Under the pieces are notes generated by a model. It searched no databases. It was not told the origin of the DNA and was given only the letters and a program-made list of their open reading frames with translations. A stretch of 64,000 nt of DNA from Streptomyces sp. V3I8 (GTDB lineage: Bacteria > Actinomycetota > Actinomycetes > Streptomycetales > Streptomycetaceae): positions 434,001 to 498,000 of the forward strand of contig NZ_JAUSZL010000002.1 of the NCBI RefSeq assembly GCF_030817535.1. The letters are read 5' to 3'. The position numbers were made by a program, and so were the translations under genes. This document shows positions 24,436-33,335 of the stretch, piece after piece (the first letter of the stretch is position 1; each line of letters starts with the position of its first letter).

Positions 24436-25430
24436 CGGAACTCCTTCGCCGTGGCGGGCACGGGACGGGTGACGTCGAGGCGCGGCAGCACCTTGTCCCC
24501 GAACACGTCGATGAACGGACCCAGTTCGCGGCCCACGTGGTGGAGCATCACCGCGTCGAACCCCAGGTCGGCGTACTCCTGCAGCCAGGCGGTGTGCCGG
24601 CCCAGGTCGGAGGAGATGTTCACCGTCCGCGCCACCTGCTCCGGGCCGACGTGCTCGCTGACGATGTCGAACAGTTCCGGGGAGTCCAGGTCCCAACTGA
24701 CGGGCGGCGCGTGCACGTTGGTGCGCCACTGGTCGTGCGCCAGCGCGGTGGCATCCGCCTCGTCCGGCGCCCAGCTCAGGTGCACCTGGAGGTGGAGCGG
24801 GCCGCGGCCGCCCGCGTCGCGGTACGCGCCGATGATCTCGCGCAGCCGCTCCCGCGGCGCGTTGACGGTGATCAGGCCGTCCGCCCACTCGGCGCACCAG
24901 GCCGCGGTCGCGGCGCTGCAGGCGGCCCCGATCAGCGGTGGCACCTCGGCCGGCAGCGTCCACAGCCGGGCCCGGTCCACCGTCACCAGGCCGTCGTGGC
25001 TGACCTCCTCCCCCGCCAGCAGCGCGCGGATGACGTCGACGCACTCGCGCAGCCGTGCGTTGCGGACGTCCTTGCGGGGCCAGCGGGCTCCGGTGATGTG
25101 CTCGTTGGAGGCCTCACCGCTGCCGAGCGCCGCCCAGAACCGGCCGGGGTACATGGCGGCGAGACTGGCGACGGCCTGGGCGACGATCGCGGGGTGGTAG
25201 CGCTGTCCCGGTGCGTTCACGACGCCGAACGGCACCCGGTCGGTGGCCTGCAGGGCGGCGCCGAGCCACGACCAGGCGAACCCGGACTCCCCCTGGCGGA
25301 CGCTCCACGGGGAGAAGTGGTCCGAGCACATGGCGGCGGTGAACCCGGCGCGTTCCGCGTGCGTGACGGCGTCGAGCAGATCCGCGGGCGGGATCTGTTC
25401 GTGCGAGGCGTGCAATCCATAGGCGGTCAT
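24426..25430 (-). CDS. LLM-class flavin oxidoreductase paired with GH13 enzyme
   Basis: A 334-residue luciferase-like (beta/alpha)8 protein: GLHASHEQIPP, MCSDHFSPWSV, FWAALGSGEASNEHITG. It resembles the TIGR03885 type, described as a probable non-F420 flavin enzyme encoded beside a GH13 glycosidase, exactly the context here. ATG 25430 is chosen because the family begins at about this point. The stop overlaps the GH13 start by 10 bases, so the two proteins are translationally coupled. The reaction is unknown. Confidence 0.87.
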   Translation of the reverse strand: MTAYGLHASHEQIPPADLLDAVTHAERAGFTAAMCSDHFSPWSVRQGESGFAWSWLGAALQATDRVPFGVVNAPGQRYHPAIVAQAVASLAAMYPGRFWAALGSGEASNEHITGARWPRKDVRNARLRECVDVIRALLAGEEVSHDGLVTVDRARLWTLPAEVPPLIGAACSAATAAWCAEWADGLITVNAPRERLREIIGAYRDAGGRGPLHLQVHLSWAPDEADATALAHDQWRTNVHAPPVSWDLDSPELFDIVSEHVGPEQVARTVNISSDLGRHTAWLQEYADLGFDAVMLHHVGRELGPFIDVFGDKVLPRLDVTRPVPATAKEFRCV

Positions 25431-25624
25431 GCCACGCCGGGTACCCCGCGGATGCCTTCCGAGGCGAAGTAATGGGCGCACGCCGTGAATTGACGTGCGC
25501 CGCACCGCGGGACGCCGCAGGAGCGTCCGGGTCCCGCCTCACCTCTTCCTCGTCGCCTCTTCCTCGTCACCTGTGCCTTGTCACCGGTCCGCGGTCGCGC
25601 CCGCCGCCGGCCTCGGCGCGACCG

Positions 25625-26986
25625 TCACACGGCCCCGGTCCGTTCCCGGATCTGCTCCGGCGTCAGGTAGGCGTTCGTGTACTCGAAGTCCCGCAGCGTC
25701 GCCGGCGTGCGGGACTGGAATCCGGTCCGTACGAAATCGTCGCCGGCCAGGCTGTTCAGCACCCAGTTCGTCGCGACCCGGGCCTTCGCCACGTTGGTGC
25801 GCAGCGCCGACCAGTGGTACCCGCGGGCCGCGACCAGGGCGGGCACGCCGCGCAGCTCGACACCGAGCGGCTTGGACACGGCGTCGAGGCCGCCGAGGTC
25901 CACGACGAGTCCCAGGTCCTTGTGGACGTACGGCGTCATCCGCTGTCCGCGCAGCGAGGCGATGACGTTGTCGGCGACGTGCTTGCCCTGGCGCATCGCG
26001 TGCTGCGCGGTCGGCGGGCAGATCGCGCCCTCCACGTCCTTGGCCTCGTCCGGCACGGCGGCGGCGTCGCCGAGCGCGAAGACCCCGTCGTGGCCGGGCA
26101 GGCACATCTCCGAGCTGACCGCGAGCCGTCCCTTGACGGTCTCGGCGCCCAGGGTGGCGATGAGCGGGCTCGCCGCGACGCCGGCGGTCCAGATCAGGGT
26201 GTGGGTCGGGATCACCCGGCCGTCGGTGAAGGTCACCTCCTCGGGGCCCGCCTTCTCGATGGACACGCCGAGCGAGACCTCGATGCCCCGCCTGCGCAGG
26301 ATCTCCTGGGCGCTCCTGCCGAGCTTGTCCCCCAGTTCGGGCATCAGCTTCGGGGCGATGTCGATCAGGTGCCACTTGATCAGCCGCGGGTCGAGCCGCG
26401 GATAGCGCTTGACGGCGTTGTGCGTCAGGCGCTGCAGGCACGCGGCGGTCTCGGTGCCCGCGTAGCCCCCGCCGACCACCACGAACTGCAGGCGCGCCGC
26501 CCGCTCGGCCTCGTCGTGGCTGGCGTCGGCGATGTCGAGCTGCGAGATCACGTGGTCCCGGACGTACGCGGCCTCGGCGAGCGTCTTCATGCCGCGGGCG
26601 TTGTCGGCCAGGCCCGGGATGTCGAACGTACGTGTGACACTGCCCGGGGCCAGCACGATCTGGTCGTAGCGCTCGTTCACGAGCTCGCCCGTGATCTTGC
26701 GGACGACACAGACCTTCGCCTTCATGTCCACACCGATGGCACCGCCGGGAATGATGCGGGTGCGGTACCTGCGGCTGCGGCGGAGCGACACGGCGATCGA
26801 CTGCGGGGTCAGCACCCCGGAGGCGACCTGTGGCAGCAGCGGCAGGTAGAGCTGGTAGGAGAACGGGGTCACCAGGGCCAGCTCGGCCTCGTCGGGTCCC
26901 AGTTTGCGCTCCAGGCGGCGGACGCACTCCACTCCCGCGAAGCCCGCTCCCACCACCAGAATCTTCGGTCGTACCACGATGTCCAT
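25625..26986 (-). CDS. Type II NADH dehydrogenase (NAD(P)/FAD-dependent oxidoreductase)
   Basis: A 453-residue pyridine nucleotide-disulfide oxidoreductase-like protein. The FAD motif is ILVVGAGFAGVECVRRL near residue 9, the NADH motif is FVVVGGGYAGTETAACL near 165, and VFALGDAAAVP is the second FAD contact. Overall similarity is to single-subunit NDH-2, which passes electrons from NADH to quinone at the membrane surface without pumping protons. ATG 26986 has a GAAGGG site. It is a single gene; a CT-rich tandem stretch with no gene fills 25431-25624 downstream. Confidence 0.9.
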   Translation of the reverse strand: MDIVVRPKILVVGAGFAGVECVRRLERKLGPDEAELALVTPFSYQLYLPLLPQVASGVLTPQSIAVSLRRSRRYRTRIIPGGAIGVDMKAKVCVVRKITGELVNERYDQIVLAPGSVTRTFDIPGLADNARGMKTLAEAAYVRDHVISQLDIADASHDEAERAARLQFVVVGGGYAGTETAACLQRLTHNAVKRYPRLDPRLIKWHLIDIAPKLMPELGDKLGRSAQEILRRRGIEVSLGVSIEKAGPEEVTFTDGRVIPTHTLIWTAGVAASPLIATLGAETVKGRLAVSSEMCLPGHDGVFALGDAAAVPDEAKDVEGAICPPTAQHAMRQGKHVADNVIASLRGQRMTPYVHKDLGLVVDLGGLDAVSKPLGVELRGVPALVAARGYHWSALRTNVAKARVATNWVLNSLAGDDFVRTGFQSRTPATLRDFEYTNAYLTPEQIRERTGAV

Positions 26987-27106
26987 CCCTTCACCGGCGC
27001 GCTCTGTCGGGCGTCCCTCAATCCCCTGTGCCCCTGAGTTCCCCCATCGCACATGGTGATCCCTCAACGAGACGAGCGGCCGTACCTCCTCCGACCGGCG
27101 AGTCGG

Positions 27107-27137
27107 CCCACGCGGCCCGCGTTCCGGGCCGCGTGGG
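27107..27137 (-). terminator. Strong hairpin after the SGNH hydrolase gene
   Basis: CCCACGCGGCCCG and CGGGCCGCGTGGG form a perfect 13-base stem with a five-base loop, 18 bases beyond the stop of the leftward hydrolase gene. Confidence 0.75.
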
Positions 27138-27155
27138 GTGGGGCGGGAGCGTCCG

Positions 27156-28118
27156 TCAGTGGCCGTGACCCTTGCGCAGGTGCTTCAGCACGGCCTCGGC
27201 CATGACCTCCTCGCCCTTGGCGTTGGGGTGGGCCGGGGCCGCGGGCGAGGCCGGCTGCAGCGGTTCGATCCAGCGCACGGCCGGGGCCTTGCACATGTCG
27301 TGCCCGACGGTCGGCCCGTACGTGTCGACGTATTCGGCGCCGTTCAGCCGGGCGACCACGCGCATCATCAGGTTGAGGCGCTTGCCGGTGTCCCGCAGGT
27401 AGGGGAAGTCCTTGGTCGCGAACGGTACCGAGGGGTAGCAGCCGCTGCCGTCCTCCGGCAGGAGGTCCGGGTAGCCGACGACGAGCACGCGGGCGTGCGG
27501 GGCCCTGGCGTGCACGGCCCGCAGCACCCGGGTGATCTCGGGCGCGGTCTCGAGGATCTTCAGCGCCAGCCGGTCGGCGCCGGACGGGGAGGTGTAGTGG
27601 CGCTGGCACGGGTTGCCCGTGAGGTCCTGCGAACTCAGCTGGGCGCAGGTGCCGATGATGGAGCCGAACCCGATGTCGTTGCCGCCTATCTGGACCGTCA
27701 CCAGGTCGGTGCCCCGCTGCAGGGCGTTGAGCTGCGGCGGGTTGGTGCCCTGGGCCTTCCACATGTGCTCGGTCGTGGCGCCGCCGCAGCTCACGTCCTT
27801 GAACGTGGCCACTGCGCGCCGCGCGGCGAGCAGGGAGGGGTAGTTGTGGTCGGAGCGGGCACAGTTCGCGTCCACCTGTTTCGGGATCAGCGGTCCCGAG
27901 GTGTAGGAGTCGCCGAGCGCGACGTAGTCCGTGCGCTTGGCGTGGCTGTTCCCCTGGCTGTTTCCGTGGTTGTTCCCCTGGCCGGTGCCGTGGGCCGCGA
28001 CGGGTGCGCCGGAGGCGACGACGAGGACGCAGCCGCTGACGGCCGCCGCCAGGGCGGTGGCCCGGCGGTGGCCCGAGGCGGTTCTGCCGTACTGGCCGTT
28101 CTGGGTGCGACGGTTCAT
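27156..28118 (-). CDS. Secreted SGNH/GDSL hydrolase
   Basis: A 320-residue extracellular esterase/lipase-type protein. A signal peptide covers about residues 1-42 (Arg-rich start, then ALAAAVSGCVLVVASG, AAH cleavage region), followed by a low-complexity GQGNNHGNSQGNSH linker. Block I is GDSYTSGP with the nucleophilic Ser, block III is GGNDIGF, and the C-terminal catalytic His is in AHPNAKG. Six cysteines are spaced as in the S. coelicolor/S. rimosus-type secreted lipases. ATG 28118 follows GGGGGAACC. Natural substrate unknown; acyl esters are expected. Confidence 0.92.
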   Translation of the reverse strand: MNRRTQNGQYGRTASGHRRATALAAAVSGCVLVVASGAPVAAHGTGQGNNHGNSQGNSHAKRTDYVALGDSYTSGPLIPKQVDANCARSDHNYPSLLAARRAVATFKDVSCGGATTEHMWKAQGTNPPQLNALQRGTDLVTVQIGGNDIGFGSIIGTCAQLSSQDLTGNPCQRHYTSPSGADRLALKILETAPEITRVLRAVHARAPHARVLVVGYPDLLPEDGSGCYPSVPFATKDFPYLRDTGKRLNLMMRVVARLNGAEYVDTYGPTVGHDMCKAPAVRWIEPLQPASPAAPAHPNAKGEEVMAEAVLKHLRKGHGH

Positions 28119-28257
28119 CGTGGTTCCCCCTGGGTCCGGGACGGCGCATGACTGCCCTTGTATACCGGCCGGTTCGCTCCGGGGACCAGAGGTGGGAGTG
28201 TTGTTGTCCGCGGCGCCGCGGGGAACGGGGCGACCGGGCCCCACGGCGCCGTACGCG

Positions 28258-28872
28258 TCAGATGCCGAACTCCGCGGGCGACAGGCCGAGCGTGGTGCAG
28301 GCGTCGCGGATGACGTACTGCTCGGACGCCTCGAAGTGTCCGTCGGCGCCCGCCACCACCATGCCCGTCTGGATGACCGCGCGGGCCTCCGCCGGCTTCT
28401 TGGCCGCCTTGGCGATGTCCCGCAGCGCCTCGGCCTTGCCCTGCTCGAAGTTGCCGGTGAGCCGGTCCACGTGCTGGTTGAAGCGCTGGCGGAGCTGGTC
28501 CGCCGGGAAGTTCTGCAGGACTTCGTTGCTGACGATCAGCTCCTCCACGCGCTGCCTCTCCGCCGGCTCGACCCGTCCGTCGGCCGCCGCCACCAGCGCG
28601 CACATGGCCATGCTGGCGTCCCGGTAGGCCCCGCTCTTGAGCTCGGTCTTGACCGACGCGAGCTGGGACTTGAACAGCCCGATCAGCTGGGCCTTGGAGC
28701 CGCCGCCGGAGGACGAGCCGGACGCGTGGCCGCCGTGCTGCGCCTGCCCGGCGGGGCCGTGTCCCTGTCCGGCGCCGTATCCCTGCCCGGAGGCATGTCC
28801 CTGCCCTGACCCTCCCCTGGCGCCCTGGGACTGCTGGAGGTTCTTGGCCTGGTCCTTGAGCTTGTCCCACAT
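28258..28872 (-). CDS. TerB-type tellurite resistance protein
   Basis: A 204-residue cytosolic protein. Residues 1-60 are a Gly/His/Gln-rich disordered stretch (SGQGHASGQGYGAGQG); residues 75-204 form a helical TerB domain (MAMCALVAAADGRVEPAERQ and MVVAGADGHFEASEQ, two acidic loops likely to bind metal). TerB is part of general stress/tellurite systems in Streptomyces. ATG 28872 follows GAGGTGG. No other ter genes are adjacent, although a TerC-like DUF475 protein lies 6 kb away. Confidence 0.87.
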   Translation of the reverse strand: MWDKLKDQAKNLQQSQGARGGSGQGHASGQGYGAGQGHGPAGQAQHGGHASGSSSGGGSKAQLIGLFKSQLASVKTELKSGAYRDASMAMCALVAAADGRVEPAERQRVEELIVSNEVLQNFPADQLRQRFNQHVDRLTGNFEQGKAEALRDIAKAAKKPAEARAVIQTGMVVAGADGHFEASEQYVIRDACTTLGLSPAEFGI

Positions 28873-29023
28873 CGCCACTACTGCCACCTCGGCTTCTGCT
28901 GATACCTGTGCGCGGTCCGTCCGTTGAACGGTTGCCGCGTCCGGAGAGGTTCCCGAATGGCAAAGGTAACGTAAAAAGATCATGCGCAAGGCGGATCGGC
29001 CAGGTCTCGGCGGAGCCGCCCGC

Positions 29024-29581
29024 TCACCCGACGGGCGCCAGGACCGACGGGCGGCCGCCCAGCGCCTCGGAGAACCGGTCGGTGACCTGCGCCAGGGCCT
29101 CGGCGGCGCCCGGTGCGACGGTCAGCGTGCCGTCCGGCCCGGCGGTGATGTCCTTGTCGAGGGTGAACCAGCCCTGGACGATGTGCGCGGCCCCCATGGA
29201 GCTGAGGACCGGGCGCAGCGCGTAGTCGATGGCCAGCACGTGGGCCGTGCTGCCGCCGGTGGCGAGCGGCAGCACCGTCTTGCCGGTCAGCGCGTACTGC
29301 GGGAGCAGGTCGAGCAACGACTTGAGCAGCCCCGAGTAGGCGGCCTTGTAGACGGGGGTGCCGATCACCACTCCGTCCACCCGGTCGAACAGCGCGGTGG
29401 CCTCGACGACGGCCGGGTGCCGGAAGTCGGCGCCGAGCAGGGCCTCCGGGGGCAGGGTGCGTGCCTCCAGGGAGATGACGTCGTGGCCCTGGTCCCGGAG
29501 CCGGTCGTCCAGGTGGCGCAGAAGTCGTGCGGTGCGGGAGGTGGCCGAAGGGCTTCCGGAGACGGACAGGATGGCGGCCAT
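29024..29581 (-). CDS. NADPH-dependent FMN reductase (SsuE/MsuE type)
   Basis: A 185-residue flavodoxin-fold reductase. The phosphate-binding segment is SVSGSPSATSRTARLL at the N-terminus, with GTPVYKAAYSGLLKSLLDLLP and PLATGGSTAHVLAIDYALRP, the last typical of SsuE-family enzymes. It supplies reduced FMN to two-component monooxygenases; the two LLM oxygenases upstream in the same operon are the natural partners. Last gene of the ten-gene leftward operon that begins at 40090, 115 bases after the hydrolase gene. Confidence 0.9.
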   Translation of the reverse strand: MAAILSVSGSPSATSRTARLLRHLDDRLRDQGHDVISLEARTLPPEALLGADFRHPAVVEATALFDRVDGVVIGTPVYKAAYSGLLKSLLDLLPQYALTGKTVLPLATGGSTAHVLAIDYALRPVLSSMGAAHIVQGWFTLDKDITAGPDGTLTVAPGAAEALAQVTDRFSEALGGRPSVLAPVG

Positions 29582-29696
29582 GAGGGGACCTTTCGGAGTC
29601 AGGGGTTACGGACGTGACAGAGGGGCCGGGCCGTTCCGCCCGGTGGGACCGCCGGGCCTGGCCGGCGCCCCGCGGCGGGCGGGCCGCGGGCCGCGC

Positions 29697-30479
29697 TCAC
29701 CAGGTGCTGCTCTCCACGGTGATCAGGGGCACCAGGTCGTTGCGCAGGGTCTCCAGGAAGGTGACGATCTCGGCCGCCACCGAACGGTGCTGCAGGTCGT
29801 TCAGCACGTCGTGGTGACCGCCGCGGACCACCGAGAGGCGGGCGCGCGGCAGGGACTTGGCGGTGCGGACGAGTGCGTCGTGGTCGGCGAGGGGGTCGGC
29901 GTCGCCGGTGAGGATCAGCACCGGGACGCCGGTCTCGCTGTCGTGGGCCGCCGCGAGCAGGGCGTCCGGCACCGCTTCGCCGAGTGAACCGCGGCGCACC
30001 CGGGCGTCGCCGGTGAGCGCGCCCCGGTGGGCGGGGCAGGACGTGCGGACGTCCAGCTCCTCCTCCCACGTGCCGCCGGCGGCCGCGCTGCGACCGGGGA
30101 GCCCGGCGAGGACGACGGCGTCCGGCGTCGTGGCGGCGGAGGCGTCGTCGCGGCCGAGGAGCGCGGCGACGGCGAGGGCACCGGTGTCCGCGCCCAGCAG
30201 CACCAGGGGGCGTACGACACCGTCCTCGCCCGCGGCCCCGTCGGCCGCTGCGGCCAACCGGGCGTCGAACGTGCGCAGCCGTGCCGCCAGGTCCCCGGCG
30301 TCGAGGTCCGGGGCGCCGAGGTCCGGGGCGTCGATGACGCGGACGCGGTAGGCGTCGGCGGCCAGGCGCCTGCCCAGCCGGTCGTAGGTGTCCCGGGTCT
30401 CCCCCCTGCCGGGCACCACGACGACGGTGGCGCGCGTGCGGAGGCCCCGGGGGGCGTGGTGGTCGGTGTACTCGGTCAT
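29697..30479 (-). CDS. Alpha/beta hydrolase of the organosulfur-type operon
   Basis: A 260-residue alpha/beta hydrolase. The nucleophile-elbow position is unusual: VLLGADTGALAVAALLG carries Asp-Thr where most esterases have Ser, as in haloalkane dehalogenase-like or thioesterase-like branches. A C-terminal LILTGDADPLADHDAL (acid) and GGHHDVLND (His) complete a triad. It sits one base downstream of the LLM gene stop, within the operon. It may release a product of the monooxygenases, for example from an ester or thioester. Function not established. Confidence 0.8.
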   Translation of the reverse strand: MTEYTDHHAPRGLRTRATVVVVPGRGETRDTYDRLGRRLAADAYRVRVIDAPDLGAPDLDAGDLAARLRTFDARLAAAADGAAGEDGVVRPLVLLGADTGALAVAALLGRDDASAATTPDAVVLAGLPGRSAAAGGTWEEELDVRTSCPAHRGALTGDARVRRGSLGEAVPDALLAAAHDSETGVPVLILTGDADPLADHDALVRTAKSLPRARLSVVRGGHHDVLNDLQHRSVAAEIVTFLETLRNDLVPLITVESSTW

Positions 30480-30480
30480 C

Positions 30481-31509
30481 TCAGACTCCTGCGGGTGCCG
30501 GTTCGGTCGCGGGCTTCCAGCCCAGGGCGGGTGCCACCTCGGTCGCGATGAGTTCGAGGGCCCGGATGGCGGTGTCGTGGTCGGGGACCGCGGGGTTGAA
30601 CTGGGCGATCAGGTCGGTCGCCAGGGGCAGCACCTTCTCCTGCCGCAGCTGCGCGACGATCTCCTCCGCCGAGCCGTGGAAGCAGTGGAACCGGCGCAAC
30701 GCCTCGTCCAGGCCCAGGCCCTTGGGGAAGGCGCCGCCCTCGGCCATCCGCAGTGCCGCCCGGTGGACGTCGTCACCGATGTGCCGCAGTGCCGTGCGCC
30801 GGTCCCGCGCCGGGAACAGGAACCGGGACAGCCCGATCCGCGGGCGGCGGGGCCGGTCCCAGGCGTCCAGGTACGCGTCGGCCCACGGTCGTTGCACCTC
30901 GTCGGTCGGTGCGTCGAAGCCGTACGCGGCGCGGTTGAGCAGCAGGTTCGAGCCGCCCGCCGCCGCGTGCCGGGCGCCGGGTCCGCTGAAGACGCCCTGC
31001 CAGATCCGGTCGGAGAAGTCCCCCGGCGCGGGCTGGACGCGGAAGCCGGGCGTACGCACCTCCTGGCCGGCCAGCGCCTCGCGGAGCACGGTGAGGTTCT
31101 CGGTGGTCGACTCGCGCCTGCGGGCCGGGTCCTGGCCGAAGGCGGCGTACTCCACCTCGCTGTAGCCGCTGCCGACACCGACCTCCACGCGGCCGCCGCT
31201 GAGGGTGTCGACGACGGCGACGTCCTCGGCGAGGCGGACCGGGTCCTCCAGCGGCAGGACCGTGATGGCCGTACCGAGACGGATGCGGGTGGTCCGCGCG
31301 GCGGCGTGGGCGAGGAACGTCCAGGGTGAGGACAGGCCTCCGCCGCTCGCGGGGACGTGGTGCTGGGCCACCCAGCCGACGTCGAAGCCGAGTTCGTCGG
31401 CGACGACGAAGAGTTCGGCCGCGTCGCGGTAGGTCCGGGCGGGGTCGTCGCCCCGGCCCTGCACATGGGTGAGGAAGCCGAGTCTGAAACGCGGCGTCTG
31501 GGTGGTCAT
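30481..31509 (-). CDS. FMN-dependent luciferase-like monooxygenase (CE1758-like)
   Basis: A 342-residue LLM flavoprotein: RLGFLTHVQGRGDDPARTYR, GFDVGWVAQHHVPASGG, RLGTAITVLPLEDPVRLAEDV and VGVGSGYSEVEY. The pattern resembles the CE1758 family, which normally pairs with an FMN reductase like the one encoded at 29024-29581. It probably oxidises a small organic substrate with reduced FMN and oxygen. Position between an FAD monooxygenase gene and the hydrolase gene fits a catabolic operon. Substrate unknown. Confidence 0.87.
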   Translation of the reverse strand: MTTQTPRFRLGFLTHVQGRGDDPARTYRDAAELFVVADELGFDVGWVAQHHVPASGGGLSSPWTFLAHAAARTTRIRLGTAITVLPLEDPVRLAEDVAVVDTLSGGRVEVGVGSGYSEVEYAAFGQDPARRRESTTENLTVLREALAGQEVRTPGFRVQPAPGDFSDRIWQGVFSGPGARHAAAGGSNLLLNRAAYGFDAPTDEVQRPWADAYLDAWDRPRRPRIGLSRFLFPARDRRTALRHIGDDVHRAALRMAEGGAFPKGLGLDEALRRFHCFHGSAEEIVAQLRQEKVLPLATDLIAQFNPAVPDHDTAIRALELIATEVAPALGWKPATEPAPAGV

Positions 31510-31561
31510 GGGGTGCGTGCCTTTCGAAGTCGCCTGTCACGCCGATGGGTTGCCGGCCGGC

Positions 31562-33325
31562 TCACGGTCCGGCGCTGCCCACCGCGACGAGCCCCGGCAG
31601 ACCGGTGTCGTGGTGACCGCCGCCGCCCAGCACCCGGTCGAGGACGGCGCCGGCGCCCGCGTCGGGAAGTGCGGTGCCGCGCCAGGCGACGTGCTGGTCG
31701 GGGCGTACGAGGACGTTGCCGGTGCCGTAGACCGCGCGGGCCTGCGGGTGGGTGAGGTGGATCACGGTGAACGGGAGTGCCCTGGCCGTGGCCTGTGCGA
31801 CGAAGGCCTCCTCGACGGCACGGTCCTCGGTGAGGACGAGCAGGGCGAGCGAGGTGCCGAGGCGGTCGTGGAGTGTGCCGCCGTACGGGTCGACGTGGCC
31901 GTCGGGGGCGCGGTGGCCCGGTCGCGGGTCGTCCTCGTAGACGTCCGCGCGCCAGCGGGGTTCGGAGTCGAGCTGGCCGGGTTCGTACCAGATGGCGCTC
32001 GACGCGTCGTAGCGCTCGTCGAAGGTGACACCCGTCGCCGGGACGCGGTCGCGGCCCAGCCGTGCGCCGATCTCCGCGCGGCGCCGCACGGCCTCGGGGC
32101 CGAGATCCGCGTCGTCGGGGATGCCGCCGCGGCGGATCCCGTCGAGCGTCGACTGGGTGCGCCGCGCCCGCTGCAGGGAGTGGTCGGCGACCCGCCAGTT
32201 GTGCCTGCGGCGCTCCTCGTCGTAGGAGGTGAGAAGGGACCGGGGGGCGTGGCCGCGGATCACCGCGGCCAGTTTCCAGCCGAGGTTGACCACGTCGCCG
32301 AAGCCCTCCCCCAGGTTGCCGCCGGGGGTACGCACATGGGCGGCGTCGCCGGCGAGCAGCACCCGGCCGCGGTGGAAGGTCTCGGCGATACGGGTGGCGT
32401 GGTAGAAGGTCGTCGCCGAGACCAGTTCGAGGTCGAGGTCGAATCCGAACGCGGCCCGGCCGATCTCCAGCAGTTCGTCCTCGGCGGGCTCGTACGCGAG
32501 CGGGTACGGCCCGGCGTAGATCCGCCATTCACGGGTGCTCACGGCGGCGAGGAAGCCGGAGGCCTTGTGGTTGACGACGATGTTGCTGCCGCTCGGCGCG
32601 GCGCCGACCCGGTCGCTGATGTCGCCGGTGCGGACGATGAGCCGCAGCCGCTTCTCGGTGGCGTGCTCGCCCTCGCGGGTGATGCCGGCCAGCCGCCGGG
32701 TGGTGCTGCGCCCGCCGTCGGTGCCGAGTACGTAGGCGGCCCGGACAGTGCGCCGTTCGCCGCCGGCCACCTCGACGACCTCGGCGTCGACGCCGTCCTC
32801 GTGCTCGCGCAGGGCCCGCAGTTCCCAGCCGCCCGCGACGCCGACGCCCTGTTCCGCCAGGCGGTCGAGGAAGACCTGCTGGAGTACCGTCTGCGGTCGG
32901 CGCAGGGCCTCCTCGGACGCGTACGGCGTCGTGCCGTCCCGCGGACCCGCGCCGCCCCGCGAGGTGAACGGCGGGCGCGGCACCGGGACCAGTTCGTGCC
33001 CGGTCAGGGAGGTCACCAGCCTGGTGCCCCGGTTCCACTCCGGGGGGTAGGTCCAGGCGTCCCGGATGCGCTGGAGCAGTCCCCAGCGGCGGAAGTGCTC
33101 CACCACGCGCGGGGTGTGTCCCATCGCGCCGGCCCGCACCAGTGTCGCGGTGCGGGCGCGGTCGACGACGGCGACCCGGACGCCGCGGGCGGTCAGTTCG
33201 ACCGCCGCGGAGAGGCCTACGGGGCCCGCGCCGACGATCAGCACGTCCACCTCGGCCGGCGGGGTGGCGACGGGGAACCGGACCGTGTGGACGTCGCGCC
33301 CGCCCGTCACCGACAGTTCGCTCAT
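31562..33325 (-). CDS. FAD-dependent aromatic hydroxylase-type monooxygenase
   Basis: A 587-residue class A flavoprotein monooxygenase of the PheA/TfdB/MhpA type. The FAD-binding motif is VDVLIVGAGPVGLSAAVEL, the DG motif is VLGTDGGRSTTRRLAG, and the GD motif is GRVLLAGDAAHVRTPGGNLGEG; a thioredoxin-like C-terminal domain follows. ATG 33325 has a GAGGG site and lies 10 bases after the stop of the upstream LLM gene. The family hydroxylates phenolic rings, suggesting that the imported substrate contains an aromatic group, or that the enzyme acts on another activated compound. Confidence 0.9.
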   Translation of the reverse strand: MSELSVTGGRDVHTVRFPVATPPAEVDVLIVGAGPVGLSAAVELTARGVRVAVVDRARTATLVRAGAMGHTPRVVEHFRRWGLLQRIRDAWTYPPEWNRGTRLVTSLTGHELVPVPRPPFTSRGGAGPRDGTTPYASEEALRRPQTVLQQVFLDRLAEQGVGVAGGWELRALREHEDGVDAEVVEVAGGERRTVRAAYVLGTDGGRSTTRRLAGITREGEHATEKRLRLIVRTGDISDRVGAAPSGSNIVVNHKASGFLAAVSTREWRIYAGPYPLAYEPAEDELLEIGRAAFGFDLDLELVSATTFYHATRIAETFHRGRVLLAGDAAHVRTPGGNLGEGFGDVVNLGWKLAAVIRGHAPRSLLTSYDEERRRHNWRVADHSLQRARRTQSTLDGIRRGGIPDDADLGPEAVRRRAEIGARLGRDRVPATGVTFDERYDASSAIWYEPGQLDSEPRWRADVYEDDPRPGHRAPDGHVDPYGGTLHDRLGTSLALLVLTEDRAVEEAFVAQATARALPFTVIHLTHPQARAVYGTGNVLVRPDQHVAWRGTALPDAGAGAVLDRVLGGGGHHDTGLPGLVAVGSAGP

Positions 33326-33335
33326 GTCGCGGCCC

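Noticed and set aside
25431..25624. CT-rich tandem stretch (cctcttcctcgtc repeats) as a possible terminator or RNA
   Set aside because: No stable inverted repeat could be found by eye; treated as simple-sequence intergenic DNA.
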